Shown: piece by piece, positions 7,321 to 17,969 of the stretch | Layout of the letters: each line of letters starts with the position of its first letter | How positions within the stretch are numbered: the stretch's first letter is position 1 | NCBI GenBank assembly: GCA_021810105.1 | Contig: JAJZJM010000003.1 | Coordinates: 1 to 64,000 of the forward strand | Reading direction: 5' to 3' | DNA: 64,000 nucleotides | Source of the DNA: Microcaldota archaeon | Lineage (GTDB): Archaea > Micrarchaeota > Micrarchaeia > Micrarchaeales > Micrarchaeaceae | Notes under the pieces: generated by a model | What the model was told of the DNA's origin: nothing | The model's input: only the letters and a program-made list of their open reading frames with translations | Databases searched by the model: none | Program-made: the position numbers and the translations under genes

Positions 7321-9063
7321 ATGGAAATACTTGACTATGATATCGTAATAATAGGAAGTGGCATTGCAGGCATGTCAGCCGCAATACACGCAAGCAAATC
7401 CTCCAAAAAAGGAACAAAAATCGCCATATTAAGTAAATTACATGCAATGCGCAGCCATTCAGTAGCGGCAGAGGGTGGCATATCTGGGGTGCTTTATCCT
7501 GGGCAGAATGATGACTCATATGACTTGCATGCATTTGATACTGTAAAGGGATCTGATTACCTTGCAGATCAGGACGCTGTAGAGCTTCTTGTAAAAAATG
7601 CGCCTAAGGAAATAAGGTTTTTTGAGCATATCGGAGTTCCGTGGACAAGAGAAGAAAACGGAGATATACTGTTTAGGGCATTCGGAGGAATGAGCGTAAA
7701 AAGGACTGCTTTTGCAGCGGATAAAACCGGATTTTTCATGATGCGGGCGTTATACGACTATTTAATAGGCACTGAAGGCATCAAAGTATTCCACGAATAC
7801 TATATAACTGAACTGCTACTTGATAAGACCAGAGTTGCAGGGCTCTATGGGTTTGATATGTCTACTGGAGAACGTATACTCTTCAGGACAAAGGCATGCA
7901 TAATAGCAACAGGCGGTTATGCGAGAGTTTTCGGTTTTACAACAACCTCTTATTCAAGCACCGGAGATGGCATTGCATTGGCATACAGGGCGGGATTACC
8001 CCTTAAAGATATGGAGTTTATACAGTTCCATCCTACAGCTCTTGCTCCAAGCGGCATACTAATAACTGAGGCTGCACGTGGAGAAGGCGGATATCTTAGA
8101 AACTCTAAAGGAGAAAGATTCATGAAAGATTATGCTAAGTCCAAGATGGAACTGGCACCCAGGGACATAGTATCAAGGGCAATAATAACAGAAATAAACA
8201 AAGGCAATGGTCTTGTCCAGAAAGGCTCTGAAATGGCATATGTTGACCTGGATCTAAGGCATCTCGGAAAGGAAAAACTCGACTTCAGGCTCCCCATGAT
8301 CCGAGAAATAACCATAAAAAGCATAGGATTAGACCCTGCAGAAGAGCCAATACCAGTAAGGCCAGCCGCACATTTTACAATGGGGGGAATACACACGGAT
8401 ATTAACGGAAGAATAATGCAGAATGGTCTCAGAGAGCATATGCATGGCCTTTTTGCTGCGGGAGAGTGTGCTTGCGTCAGTGTTCACGGATCAAACCGTT
8501 TAGGTAGCAATTCTTTGAGCCAGTGCGCCGTATGGGGTAGGTTAGTTGGAATGGAAGCAGCAAAAATTGCCTCTTCAAGCAATCACGTACCGCTAACTAA
8601 ACTAAAAGAGATGGGTTATGACGCAGACGAATGCCTGAACAAGTTCATAGGTAAAGATGGTGAATACAGCCCCTATCATATACGTGACAAGCTTCAAAAT
8701 GTAATGGAAGAGCACATGTACGTGTTCCGAACCCAAAAAGGAATGAAACAGGCTCTAAAAGAGATAAAAAACTTGAAGAAAGAAGCCTGCAATATGCGTA
8801 TCGAGGACAAGGGCAGATTATTCAATACGAATCTCAGGGACGCACTTGAGATACGGAACCTCATCGACCTTTCTGAGGTAGCTACATCCGGAGCAATAAA
8901 AAGGAAAGAAAGCAGAGGCGCTCATTCTGTAGTAGAGCATAAAGAGAGAAACGATAAAGAATGGATGAAGCATACTATTGCGGTTATATCTAGGCAGGGT
9001 CCAAAATTTGAATACATTCCTGTCAAAATAACTAAATGGAAACCACAGCCTAGGATGTACTAG
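7321..9063 (+). CDS. sdhA: succinate dehydrogenase flavoprotein subunit
   Basis: GSGIAGMSAAIHASK, HSVAAEGGISG, QFHPTAL, HGSNRLGSNSL. Confidence 0.92.
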   Translation: MEILDYDIVIIGSGIAGMSAAIHASKSSKKGTKIAILSKLHAMRSHSVAAEGGISGVLYPGQNDDSYDLHAFDTVKGSDYLADQDAVELLVKNAPKEIRFFEHIGVPWTREENGDILFRAFGGMSVKRTAFAADKTGFFMMRALYDYLIGTEGIKVFHEYYITELLLDKTRVAGLYGFDMSTGERILFRTKACIIATGGYARVFGFTTTSYSSTGDGIALAYRAGLPLKDMEFIQFHPTALAPSGILITEAARGEGGYLRNSKGERFMKDYAKSKMELAPRDIVSRAIITEINKGNGLVQKGSEMAYVDLDLRHLGKEKLDFRLPMIREITIKSIGLDPAEEPIPVRPAAHFTMGGIHTDINGRIMQNGLREHMHGLFAAGECACVSVHGSNRLGSNSLSQCAVWGRLVGMEAAKIASSSNHVPLTKLKEMGYDADECLNKFIGKDGEYSPYHIRDKLQNVMEEHMYVFRTQKGMKQALKEIKNLKKEACNMRIEDKGRLFNTNLRDALEIRNLIDLSEVATSGAIKRKESRGAHSVVEHKERNDKEWMKHTIAVISRQGPKFEYIPVKITKWKPQPRMY

Positions 9064-9070
9064 TGAAACA

Positions 9071-9493
9071 ATGGAAAAAGAAACATATGATATGAGGGGC
9101 GGGCAGTCCAGAATCGCCAGGTTATGGAGTTTCTACAAAGAGAGCTATATTCACATGCTTTTTTACAGGATCCTCATACCTGTGGCAATAATAACTGCAA
9201 TAATCTTTACCATTCAATACTTTTATCCGTCACAGCTTGTTGCCCTGCTCTCTAAAATAATGTTCTTATTGGTTTGGGTGCTCTTTATCCCACAGGTGTT
9301 TGAAACATCTAAAGGAATTTCAATAATCGCTACAAATGGTTTTGTTCATGGCAGGTTAAATAAAATGTATTTGGAGGCAGCAGCAAAATATGAGAGGCAT
9401 TCATTCGGTCTGCTATATGAAGCACTCCCTTATCTTGCAATAATAGTGTGGACAGCTGGATTGGTTGCAATATCAGCATTGTGGTTTATATGA
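9071..9493 (+). CDS. membrane protein, likely succinate dehydrogenase membrane anchor
   Basis: About three TM helices, sits between sdhA and sdhB with ATGA overlap into the next gene. Confidence 0.55.
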   Translation: MEKETYDMRGGQSRIARLWSFYKESYIHMLFYRILIPVAIITAIIFTIQYFYPSQLVALLSKIMFLLVWVLFIPQVFETSKGISIIATNGFVHGRLNKMYLEAAAKYERHSFGLLYEALPYLAIIVWTAGLVAISALWFI

Positions 9494-10479
9494 GAGCATC
9501 GTTTTTGGTAGCACCGATGTACGTTGCAATGATAGGCGTGCCAGTTTTAATGATTCTGTATGTCATTTCATATGCATTTGCGCCATTGATCTGTTATTAT
9601 GTGCTGCTTCCTCTTATTGTATTAGGTTTGTTTATATTCGGAGTAACAGGATTTTTTGAGGTATATGCAAGCACATCGACCAGAAGTCCCTTGTTAAAAA
9701 TGGAGTCCGATTCCATTTCAGAGTTTAAAGATGTAAAACTCGCAGAAAAGCACGAAATTCCAATAGATTTAGTTGTAACAAGGTTCAATAATCACACCAA
9801 AAAGTTGGAAAAGCAAACATACAAATCCGGAGCTAGCAGGTTTACAACAGTCCTTGATATGCTATTAAATGCAAAATCAGAAGGAGACCAGACGCTCTCA
9901 TTCAGATACAGCTGCAGAATGGGTATATGCGGCTCATGCGGGATGGTTATAAACGGCAAGCCTATGCTAGCGTGCGAAGCAAATTCCATAAATAATGTAA
10001 TAGAAGGGAAAATAGAAGTTGGACCTATGGAGGCGCATCCTCTTCTCAAAGACCTTGTTACCGATTTTGACGAATTCTTTAACAAACACATCTCAATAAA
10101 ACCAGAGCTTTACAGGAATGATAAAAAAGAGCAATATGCCGCTCAGCACGAGTACCAGCAAAAGCAATCCCAAATAGAGGAATTTCTTCCATACTCATAC
10201 TGCATAATGTGCGGCCTGTGCATGGATGCATGCCCTGTTGTCAATACAAATAAAGATTTCATAGGACCGCAGCCGCTATCACAAGCATACAGATACTATA
10301 AGGATTCAAGAGACGAGCTAGGTAAAAAAAGAATAGAAAGCATAGATACTCTGGACGGAATATGGGGCTGCGAGTTTGCTGGCGCATGCTCTAAGGTATG
10401 CCCAAAAGGGGTGGATCCTGCAACAGCAATACAGCTGCTAAAGAATGAAGCTATAAAAGGAGATATAAAGAAGGAATGA
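9490..10479 (+). CDS. sdhB: membrane anchor fused to succinate dehydrogenase iron-sulfur subunit
   Basis: Two N-terminal TM helices followed by SCRMGICGSCGMVINGKPMLAC, CIMCGLCMDACP and CEFAGACSKVCPKGV cluster motifs; start at ATG 9490 overlaps the upstream stop. Confidence 0.85.
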   Translation: MRASFLVAPMYVAMIGVPVLMILYVISYAFAPLICYYVLLPLIVLGLFIFGVTGFFEVYASTSTRSPLLKMESDSISEFKDVKLAEKHEIPIDLVVTRFNNHTKKLEKQTYKSGASRFTTVLDMLLNAKSEGDQTLSFRYSCRMGICGSCGMVINGKPMLACEANSINNVIEGKIEVGPMEAHPLLKDLVTDFDEFFNKHISIKPELYRNDKKEQYAAQHEYQQKQSQIEEFLPYSYCIMCGLCMDACPVVNTNKDFIGPQPLSQAYRYYKDSRDELGKKRIESIDTLDGIWGCEFAGACSKVCPKGVDPATAIQLLKNEAIKGDIKKE

Positions 10480-11861
10480 ACATGAAATTTAGAATAGAAA
10501 AGGATGTTTTGGGAAGCGTAAAGGTTCCTGAAGACGCATATTACGGGTCTGAGACACAAAGAGCTTTAGAAACTTTTGATGCATCCGGAATCAAGATAAG
10601 CAAAATAATGATCTATGTATATGCGGTTCTTAAATCAGCAGCAGCTCATGCAAATATCTCTCTAGGAAAGCTAAACCCCAAGATAGGAAAGGCCATAATT
10701 GATGCGTGCAAAGAGATAGAGGGCGGCAAGCTATCTGATCAATTCAACATAGATGTTTTTCAGGCAGGGGCGGGCACAAACCTTAATATGAACCTTAACG
10801 AAGTAATAGCAAATAGAGCAATAGAGCTTCTCCATGGAAAGAAGGGCGATTACAGGATAATCCACCCTAATGATCATGTTAACATGGGGCAATCAACAAA
10901 CGATACATATCATGCAGCAGTACATATCGCTTGCTATCTTGACATAGAAAAAAGGCTTCTCCCTGCATTAAATGAGCTTACATCTGCATTAAACCGCAAA
11001 GCGCGTGAGTTCGGAGATATAATAAAGGTGGGAAGAACTCATCTTCAGGACGCAGTGCCAATCAGGCTTGGCCAAGAATTCAAAGGATATTCAGGTGCGG
11101 TAGCAAAAGCTGCACAGAACCTCAGGCACGCTGCAGACTCGCTATTGGAAATACCTTTAGGCGGAACCGCAGTAGGTACTGGCATAAATGCTTCAAAAGG
11201 CTATGCCGAAGCTGCAGTATCCGAAATAAATAAAACGCTCAAAGCTCAATTCTTTATCACAGACAATCCCTTCAAAATGATGCCCAACCAGCAGGATGAA
11301 CTATGCTTGTCTGATTCGCTTAAAGAATGTGCAATAACAATAAACAAGATTGCAAATGATTTGCGCATTCTATCATCCGGTCCTGCAGGAGGTATAGGGG
11401 AACTCCATCTACCAGAGCTTCTTCCCGGTTCTTCAATAATGCCAGGAAAAATAAACCCCAGCGCAGCAGAGATGATGAATATGATATGTTTCCAGGTAAT
11501 GGGATATTCATACGCGATAGATAAGGCTGCAGATTCAGGCCAGCTCCAATTAAACGTATACATGCCCCTGATTGCCCACGACCTCCTTTTCTCTATAGAG
11601 CTTTTCTCGAATGGGGTAAAAATATTCACTAAAAAATGCATAGAAGGAATAAAGGCAAACAAAAGCAGGATAAAAGAGAATCTTGAGCATGATCTATCAG
11701 TAGTAACTGCACTGACACGCAGTATAGGATATGCCAAAGCGGCAGAGATAGCCAGGATATCGTATAAGAGCAACAAGACTGTGAAAGAGGTGTGCCTTGA
11801 GATGGGAGTCCTTGACAAAAAGACATTAGACAGGCTGCTAGATCCCAAAAACGAAACTTAA
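10476..11861 (+). CDS. fumC: class II fumarase (fumarase/aspartase superfamily)
   Basis: GSSIMPGKINP signature, GAGTNLNMNLNEVIANRA, location in TCA cluster. Confidence 0.85.
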   Translation: MNMKFRIEKDVLGSVKVPEDAYYGSETQRALETFDASGIKISKIMIYVYAVLKSAAAHANISLGKLNPKIGKAIIDACKEIEGGKLSDQFNIDVFQAGAGTNLNMNLNEVIANRAIELLHGKKGDYRIIHPNDHVNMGQSTNDTYHAAVHIACYLDIEKRLLPALNELTSALNRKAREFGDIIKVGRTHLQDAVPIRLGQEFKGYSGAVAKAAQNLRHAADSLLEIPLGGTAVGTGINASKGYAEAAVSEINKTLKAQFFITDNPFKMMPNQQDELCLSDSLKECAITINKIANDLRILSSGPAGGIGELHLPELLPGSSIMPGKINPSAAEMMNMICFQVMGYSYAIDKAADSGQLQLNVYMPLIAHDLLFSIELFSNGVKIFTKKCIEGIKANKSRIKENLEHDLSVVTALTRSIGYAKAAEIARISYKSNKTVKEVCLEMGVLDKKTLDRLLDPKNET

Positions 11862-11869
11862 ATTAAGGC

Positions 11870-12463
11870 TCATCTATAAAATTGGGACGGATCGACCTCT
11901 GGGATAAATAAATCCAAAGGTGCACGTTCGGCAGCAAGCCAAGAATCAATGCTAACAACCAAATTTTTTACAAAACTCTCATCACCCAACCTCCTCAGGT
12001 CGTTTTTCGCCTGATTTAATAATGACAAAACCATTTTCCTTCTCTGAGGCAGGCTTGAGCCTAAATCTCCATGACTAGAGTCATAAAACTCTCTAGATGC
12101 TACATAGATACCAGAGGTCTCAAGTATCAAAGTTTTGGTGCTATTTCCAAGTTCGTCAAGAAATTTTTGAGTATGCAATAAATCGTGATTGTTTCCTGTT
12201 CTCTTTATGTTATGTGATATCTCTTTTATCATCCCTACTATTTTCTTATTATCAAATTGGTCAGAATCCTCATCGCAAAAATCATCATCTTCTAATTCCA
12301 TTACCGAACTCGTACCTCCAGTCTTTTTTCCATTTGTATCTATGTAAGCACCGTTATCTCGGTGCATGTCTACAAGGCTTTCAGCATTTTCATAAGGGCT
12401 TTTCCTCAAATTGTTCCTTAACGACGCAACGTCGTTAGGTGCTTGTTTGGCATTTTTCTCCAC
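11870..12463 (-). CDS. hypothetical acidic protein
   Basis: 197-aa ORF between fumC and pcn. Confidence 0.5.
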   Translation of the reverse strand: MEKNAKQAPNDVASLRNNLRKSPYENAESLVDMHRDNGAYIDTNGKKTGGTSSVMELEDDDFCDEDSDQFDNKKIVGMIKEISHNIKRTGNNHDLLHTQKFLDELGNSTKTLILETSGIYVASREFYDSSHGDLGSSLPQRRKMVLSLLNQAKNDLRRLGDESFVKNLVVSIDSWLAAERAPLDLFIPEVDPSQFYR

Positions 12464-12559
12464 GCGAACACAAAATTCATTAAGAAATCAAATTAATAGG
12501 CTTTTCTATGTAATCCACCAAAAAACGTAATAAAAAATCTAATAAAAACCATACAAGTA

Positions 12560-13387
12560 ATGCCTTTAATATGCATGTGCGGAGTACAAATGTTTTTATT
12601 CCTTTATGAGAGAATAGATGTACTGCTACTGTGTGATTCTGTGTTCGAAATAAAAATAGATGATGCTAGATACTGGAGAGATTGCATAGGCTCAATAGCA
12701 ACATTAGTCGATGAAGGTACATTTAATATATCGAAGGAGGGGATCACCCTTAAAGCCATGGATCCGTCAGGCATAAGCATGGTCTCATTTTCTATACCTA
12801 ATAAAGCATTTTCCAAATATGAAGTCGATAAGCAGGCTGCAGTTGGGGTAAGTATAGAGAACTTTAACAAAATCCTATCCAGTGCAAGAAACAGCGAGCA
12901 GCTATCCATGAAGGATTCAGGCAACAAGCTTGCAATAGAGTTTATAGGCGAAAACAGCAGAAGGAGATACAAACTGCCTATGATAGAAGTCAAAAAAGAG
13001 GCGGATAAAGAGCCCAAGATAGAGTTTGAGTCTCAGGTAGAACTCAAAAGCGACCCTTTCAAGGAAGTGCTTAAAGATGCAACTTCATTATCCAATCTTA
13101 TAGGGTTTAAGACAGAGAAAGACAACTTTAAAATATCCGCTAAAGGAGATGCAGCTGAATTGGAAGAAGAGCATGCAGGTAACACAGATTTTGTAAAAAA
13201 AATGAGCGTTTCAAAACCTTCTGCAGCTACATTTAATCTTGAATATCTTGATAGAATAGTAAGGACATGCCCACAAGGCAATACGGTACAGTTATCCATA
13301 AAAACAGAGGAGCCAATAAAAATTGACTATAAAATAGGAGAAGCATCGCTTTCGTATTACCTGGCACCATATATGCTTGAAAATTAG
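12560..13387 (+). CDS. pcn: DNA polymerase sliding clamp PCNA (true start probably inside the ORF)
   Basis: GITLKAMDPSGISMVSFSIP, PKIEFESQVEL, LSYYLAPYMLEN. Confidence 0.88.
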   Translation: MPLICMCGVQMFLFLYERIDVLLLCDSVFEIKIDDARYWRDCIGSIATLVDEGTFNISKEGITLKAMDPSGISMVSFSIPNKAFSKYEVDKQAAVGVSIENFNKILSSARNSEQLSMKDSGNKLAIEFIGENSRRRYKLPMIEVKKEADKEPKIEFESQVELKSDPFKEVLKDATSLSNLIGFKTEKDNFKISAKGDAAELEEEHAGNTDFVKKMSVSKPSAATFNLEYLDRIVRTCPQGNTVQLSIKTEEPIKIDYKIGEASLSYYLAPYMLEN

Positions 13388-13445
13388 CAGATGTGCTACT
13401 TTTACCTGCAAAGGGTTTTTAAGCTTGTTATGAATACATATTACT

Positions 13446-13967
13446 ATGGAGTTTCTAATATTCATACCGCCTAATGATTTCAAGGACGAATCAGTAAGTA
13501 CCTTTAAAATGTTCTTTGAAAGATGGGGCATAAAGCCTACGATAACCAGTTATAGCACAAAGGAATGTTTAGGTGCGCACGGAGCAAGGTACATGCCAGA
13601 CATAAATACAAACAAGGTTGATCCCTCCAAATATGATGGAATAGTTCTTGTCGATGGTCCCGGTGTCGATACATACAAACTGCAAGATTTTAGGCCTTTT
13701 TTTGACATATTGGCAAAATTCAATTCCATGCACAAATACATAATTGCAATAGGGAATGCCCAGAAGATAGCTGCAAAATCAAACATAATTAGGGGGAAAA
13801 AAGTAGCAACGCCTGAAGACAAGGAAACTCAAAGAGTTGTGCAGCTCTTTCACGGGATCGTGAGCAATAAAGATGCAGAAATAGATGGAAACATAATCTC
13901 ATTTAAAAGCACAAATGCAATCGAAGAGAACATCCATTCTGTCCTCGAGCACATGGGTGTGAAATGA
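13446..13967 (+). CDS. DJ-1/PfpI-like protein lacking the nucleophile Cys
   Basis: KYDGIVLVDGPGVDTYKL..., IIAIGNAQKIAAKSNIIRGKKVATPED resembles the class I glutamine amidotransferase-like fold. Confidence 0.55.
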   Translation: MEFLIFIPPNDFKDESVSTFKMFFERWGIKPTITSYSTKECLGAHGARYMPDINTNKVDPSKYDGIVLVDGPGVDTYKLQDFRPFFDILAKFNSMHKYIIAIGNAQKIAAKSNIIRGKKVATPEDKETQRVVQLFHGIVSNKDAEIDGNIISFKSTNAIEENIHSVLEHMGVK

Positions 13968-13980
13968 TCCGGGCGCCAAA

Positions 13981-14673
13981 ATGAATGCACCTATGGTATA
14001 TGATGTATTCATACTCATATTGGAGATGATATACTCCTTATTCATAGTTGTGAGTATAGATTATTTTGTTAAAAATAACAAGATTAGCAGAGGTAGCGGA
14101 AGGAAGCTAGTGCACCTTCTGATGGGCGGCATCATACCTTTCTGGTTCCTTTACAAATCTGCATACGCCGAAATTTTCTTTTCAATAGTGCCGCTTATCT
14201 TCATTGCAATAATAGTTCTTGCGACTTTCGGCAAAGGTTCGCATAAGAAAAATGTTGCAAGGCTTACATGGACCGGCAACATACGAGAAGCAGTAAAAGG
14301 GCCTCTTTTCTTTTTCTTTATGTTTATTCTGATAACAGTTATAGGTTTCAAGTCCCTACCTGGAATCGCAGCACTTTGCGCTATGGTGTTCGGTGACGGC
14401 ATTGCTCCATTTTTAGGACATATGGCAAAACAGCACAAAAACCCTGGCCATAAGAGTCTAGAAGGTGCTTTTGGAGTATTTATAGGTACCCTCCTTAGCT
14501 CCTTTATTCTATATGCGATTTTCTTCCAGGGGATTTCTATATATCCGTATATTATGTTAATATTTGCAGGTGTATTTGCGGCCATAATTGAATTTTTTAC
14601 GCCAAGCAGTTACGACAACCTAACAGTTCCACTATTTGTTTTCATCCTACTGTTTATTCTCCAATTTATCTAA
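13981..14673 (+). CDS. dolichol/phytol kinase-like CTP-transferase family membrane protein
   Basis: GRKLVHLLMGGIIP, GDGIAPFLGHMAKQHKNPGHKSLEGAFGVF. Confidence 0.75.
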   Translation: MNAPMVYDVFILILEMIYSLFIVVSIDYFVKNNKISRGSGRKLVHLLMGGIIPFWFLYKSAYAEIFFSIVPLIFIAIIVLATFGKGSHKKNVARLTWTGNIREAVKGPLFFFFMFILITVIGFKSLPGIAALCAMVFGDGIAPFLGHMAKQHKNPGHKSLEGAFGVFIGTLLSSFILYAIFFQGISIYPYIMLIFAGVFAAIIEFFTPSSYDNLTVPLFVFILLFILQFI

Positions 14674-15316
14674 TTCTATTAAAATTGAAGAATCCCAACC
14701 AAAGCAGCAATATCCCTACGAATTCAGAATAATAAAGGAAAACCGGTATCTCTTCTATATACAATCCACCGGCAATCGAAACGACTATTACTCCCGCTAT
14801 TATTGAAAGCATCTTTATGTTTCTGGTGCGCTTATAGCTCAAAGCCGCAACAATGACAAGTATGGCTGCTGCTGGGAATGTTATTATGCTTGAAGCTATT
14901 GAAACGAGCAAAGATGTAACTGTAAAAGCTATCCTCGCATTATTAATTATAGGTATATTCGGTGATATCAATATTGAATAAACCAGAAAAATAGTTGATG
15001 CGATGCAGAATAGGTAATACGCCTTCTTTATTGATGAATTTTTTATCAGGTTGATAGATCCCAGCGCCAAGAACTCCACAATCAGGGCGACAGACAGCAT
15101 GTAGCCGTTCCCTAAAAACGCATTATATATTCCAAAAGCGAATAAAACCTCTATAAATACTCCCAACGAGAAAAACCACATCCCTATGCTCCAATACATA
15201 TAGCTTCGAATTTTGCTTTTGAAGAAAGATTGCGTTAAGAATGCGGCTAATGGAATTGTTAGCAAGAATATTATGATGGTTGAAAATTTTACAAGTACAA
15301 AACTTAATACCATCAA
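14666..15316 (-). CDS. polytopic membrane protein co-transcribed with cydAB
   Basis: Multiple TM helices; start overlaps the cydB-like stop (15313-15316). Confidence 0.6.
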   Translation of the reverse strand: MMVLSFVLVKFSTIIIFLLTIPLAAFLTQSFFKSKIRSYMYWSIGMWFFSLGVFIEVLFAFGIYNAFLGNGYMLSVALIVEFLALGSINLIKNSSIKKAYYLFCIASTIFLVYSILISPNIPIINNARIAFTVTSLLVSIASSIITFPAAAILVIVAALSYKRTRNIKMLSIIAGVIVVSIAGGLYIEEIPVFLYYSEFVGILLLWLGFFNFNRIR

Positions 15317-16239
15317 TACGCCTTTTTGGATTTAAAATAAGCAATATAAACAAAATATATAAGGCTAAGGGTCAATAGCAACCCACCAATAATGGTTATA
15401 TAAGATACGTATGTGCCAGTTGCTGTGGAAGATAAATATGAAGTTGCATTTATTTCCTTTCCGAACCAATACGGATACGCGGCTGAGCTGAATAGTACGA
15501 TCACCAAGAACATCCATACAAAAGGTACAACCACAGACACGGCATTCCTTTTCACAGCAGTCACTATCATTGCCGCAAGAAAGATTATGGCTAATAAAAG
15601 TAAAGTAATATTATGCAGCAGACCTACAAATGCATAATTAAGGTAATAATATAGGTCTAACAGTGCTATCAGTATCCCTACTATCCCAGCTAAAAAGTAC
15701 AACGGCTTCTTATTCATATCGAAGATTGCAGAGCTTAGCATTAGAGATATCAAAATTATTGAAACGAGCATGATAAGGAAGAATGGATTAGTAAACAGAA
15801 TAGGCATGTTTATGCTTGCAGTCTCTATACTAATCCCAAAACCGCTTATTGCAGAAGAAAGCACGCCGATTACAAGGAACCCAGTTATTACGGTGGCGAG
15901 CCCATAGACCCTCAAATAGCTTCTATTTGATGACCCTTTATAGTAAATTCCATACGCGAGGAACGCATTCCTAAAAATGAAAAACAAAGCGGCTATAAGC
16001 AGAGGCGCAACGTACGCAGTTCCGATAATCGATATTGCTGAAGGAAAAGTGGCAATAAAATTCATAACAAAAAACACTGCAAACGTTCCTGTTATCTCCC
16101 ATATCGGCGTTATATATCTTATCATTTCTGCAGTTTTTCCTCTTCCCAAGAGTATTTGGAAAGCGATCCCCACCTCCACCGCGAAGAGCGTAAAGAAAAC
16201 TGCAAATATTGAAATATTAAATTCATATAATATGTTCAT
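15313..16239 (-). CDS. cytochrome bd oxidase subunit II-like
   Basis: Polytopic, GRGKTAEMIRYITPIWEITGTFAVFFV; directly downstream of cydA with overlap. Confidence 0.7.
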   Translation of the reverse strand: MNILYEFNISIFAVFFTLFAVEVGIAFQILLGRGKTAEMIRYITPIWEITGTFAVFFVMNFIATFPSAISIIGTAYVAPLLIAALFFIFRNAFLAYGIYYKGSSNRSYLRVYGLATVITGFLVIGVLSSAISGFGISIETASINMPILFTNPFFLIMLVSIILISLMLSSAIFDMNKKPLYFLAGIVGILIALLDLYYYLNYAFVGLLHNITLLLLAIIFLAAMIVTAVKRNAVSVVVPFVWMFLVIVLFSSAAYPYWFGKEINATSYLSSTATGTYVSYITIIGGLLLTLSLIYFVYIAYFKSKKAY

Positions 16240-17573
16240 GGTATCCCCAACTCTTCAGATAATGCTCTATCACGGAAGAGCTTCTTTAGTATTATGGCAG
16301 TAACTGGTAATATTAACGCGTAAACCGCTATTAATGCAATCACAATAGGTATTACCGAAGCCGAGTAATTGGCAGCATCGCTTACAAGCATTACATTGTA
16401 TATTATCCATGGCTGGCGTCCTACTTCTGCTGTCATCCAACCAAGTTCAAGCAGAAGCACTGCAAACCCGCCAGCAATAACTATTAGATAAAGTATCCAT
16501 CTCCTTTCAAATGGTCTTTTTCTAATCAATTGTAATACCAATATGACAAATACGAACAGTCCAAACCCAAAACCTAAAAGCACCATCAAATCGAAAGTGT
16601 CATGAACTATTAACGGAGGCCAGGTGTTCTCTGGAAATTCATTCAATCCTGGGGCTATGGCATTTGGCGAACCAAGCAGAACGCTCTGCAAGCCTGGGAT
16701 GGAAAAATAATCCCTAAGCGTGCCATTAATTAAAATCCCTCCTATAATCTCAGAGGCGTTAGATCTTGTAAGGAAATTTGCTTCGAATGCAGCATATTTT
16801 TCAGGCTGTATCTGTGCCAATGAGTTTATGGATATTATGCCGGTAACAACAGAGAAAAATGTTGCGATTAATACCAAAGAAAATGTAATTTTTAATCCTT
16901 TCATGTAGTACTCTTTATGTTGAGGGTCGCACTTCAGCAACATATATGCCATGTAAGCACAGAATATGAATGCCCCTGCGAAATAGCTGGTGGCTAATAC
17001 ATGACTCACCTCAATGCCTGTTGCAGGTGTAGAGAATACAGCAAGTGGATTTACGTCTTTTATGATTCCAGTGCTCAAATACGCAGGAATGTTAAATCCA
17101 TTAGGCGTATTCATGAATGAATTTAGCATTGTTATAAGGACTGCAGATGCAGCCCCCCCTATTCCTACAAGCACTCCGAAAAGAACATGAATGTATTTTC
17201 CTTCAAACGATTCCCATGATAGCATGTATATGGCCAGGAAAATCGCTTCCAAAAAGAAAGCAAATACCTCTATGTATACCGGCAATATCGCGACCTGGCC
17301 TACCAAAGCCATAAACTTTGGCCATAATAGGAAAAGCTCAAGTGCTACAAGGGTGCCAGAAGCAGTGCCTACCGCAAAAAGTACAACAAGAACTAAAGAA
17401 AGCCTTTTTGCTAAAGTCGTGTATACTCTATCTTTTTTTCTTATCCCTAAAAATTCGGCTATAATTATTATTGCAGGGAGGGCAATTCCTATCGAAGCGA
17501 GTATTATGTGTACGGCAAGAGAAAAGCCCATCAGGAACCTATCAAAATCTAATATAGGAATCATATGAATCAA
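16236..17573 (-). CDS. cydA: cytochrome bd oxidase subunit I
   Basis: FDRFLMGFSLAVHIILASIGIALP, GWMTAEVGRQPWIIYNVM. Confidence 0.88.
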   Translation of the reverse strand: MIHMIPILDFDRFLMGFSLAVHIILASIGIALPAIIIIAEFLGIRKKDRVYTTLAKRLSLVLVVLFAVGTASGTLVALELFLLWPKFMALVGQVAILPVYIEVFAFFLEAIFLAIYMLSWESFEGKYIHVLFGVLVGIGGAASAVLITMLNSFMNTPNGFNIPAYLSTGIIKDVNPLAVFSTPATGIEVSHVLATSYFAGAFIFCAYMAYMLLKCDPQHKEYYMKGLKITFSLVLIATFFSVVTGIISINSLAQIQPEKYAAFEANFLTRSNASEIIGGILINGTLRDYFSIPGLQSVLLGSPNAIAPGLNEFPENTWPPLIVHDTFDLMVLLGFGFGLFVFVILVLQLIRKRPFERRWILYLIVIAGGFAVLLLELGWMTAEVGRQPWIIYNVMLVSDAANYSASVIPIVIALIAVYALILPVTAIILKKLFRDRALSEELGIP

Positions 17574-17629
17574 TCAGAAGGAAGTTATAAATATTATTAA
17601 TAGAGATAATCTATGCTATTAAGCGGGGT

Positions 17630-17968
17630 ATGTATATGAAAGAAACAAAAAAGATAAGACAAACGGCATTCAGCATCCGATCAGAGACGCTAATTTTATC
17701 TACGGCTCCTGATGTGATACCGATATCTCTAGAATTTAAAACAAGAAAAGAGGATGAAGAGCTTCTAAGGCGGCTGGAGTCAAAGCCTGTAGTTCCACGA
17801 ACTGCAGCAAAAATGACTGATTATCAGCTCAAAGTCCTATTAAAATCTGATAATGATCAAAACAAAGAAATTGCAGACCGGGAATTAAGAAAGAGAACTA
17901 AAAACGATATGAACGAAGAAAGTATCAGACTTAAAAGAGGAACACAAATTCAGTTGCACTGCTGCTGA
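17630..17968 (+). CDS. hypothetical protein
   Basis: 112-aa ORF upstream of aldo/keto reductase. Confidence 0.4.
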   Translation: MYMKETKKIRQTAFSIRSETLILSTAPDVIPISLEFKTRKEDEELLRRLESKPVVPRTAAKMTDYQLKVLLKSDNDQNKEIADRELRKRTKNDMNEESIRLKRGTQIQLHCC

Positions 17969-17969
17969 T

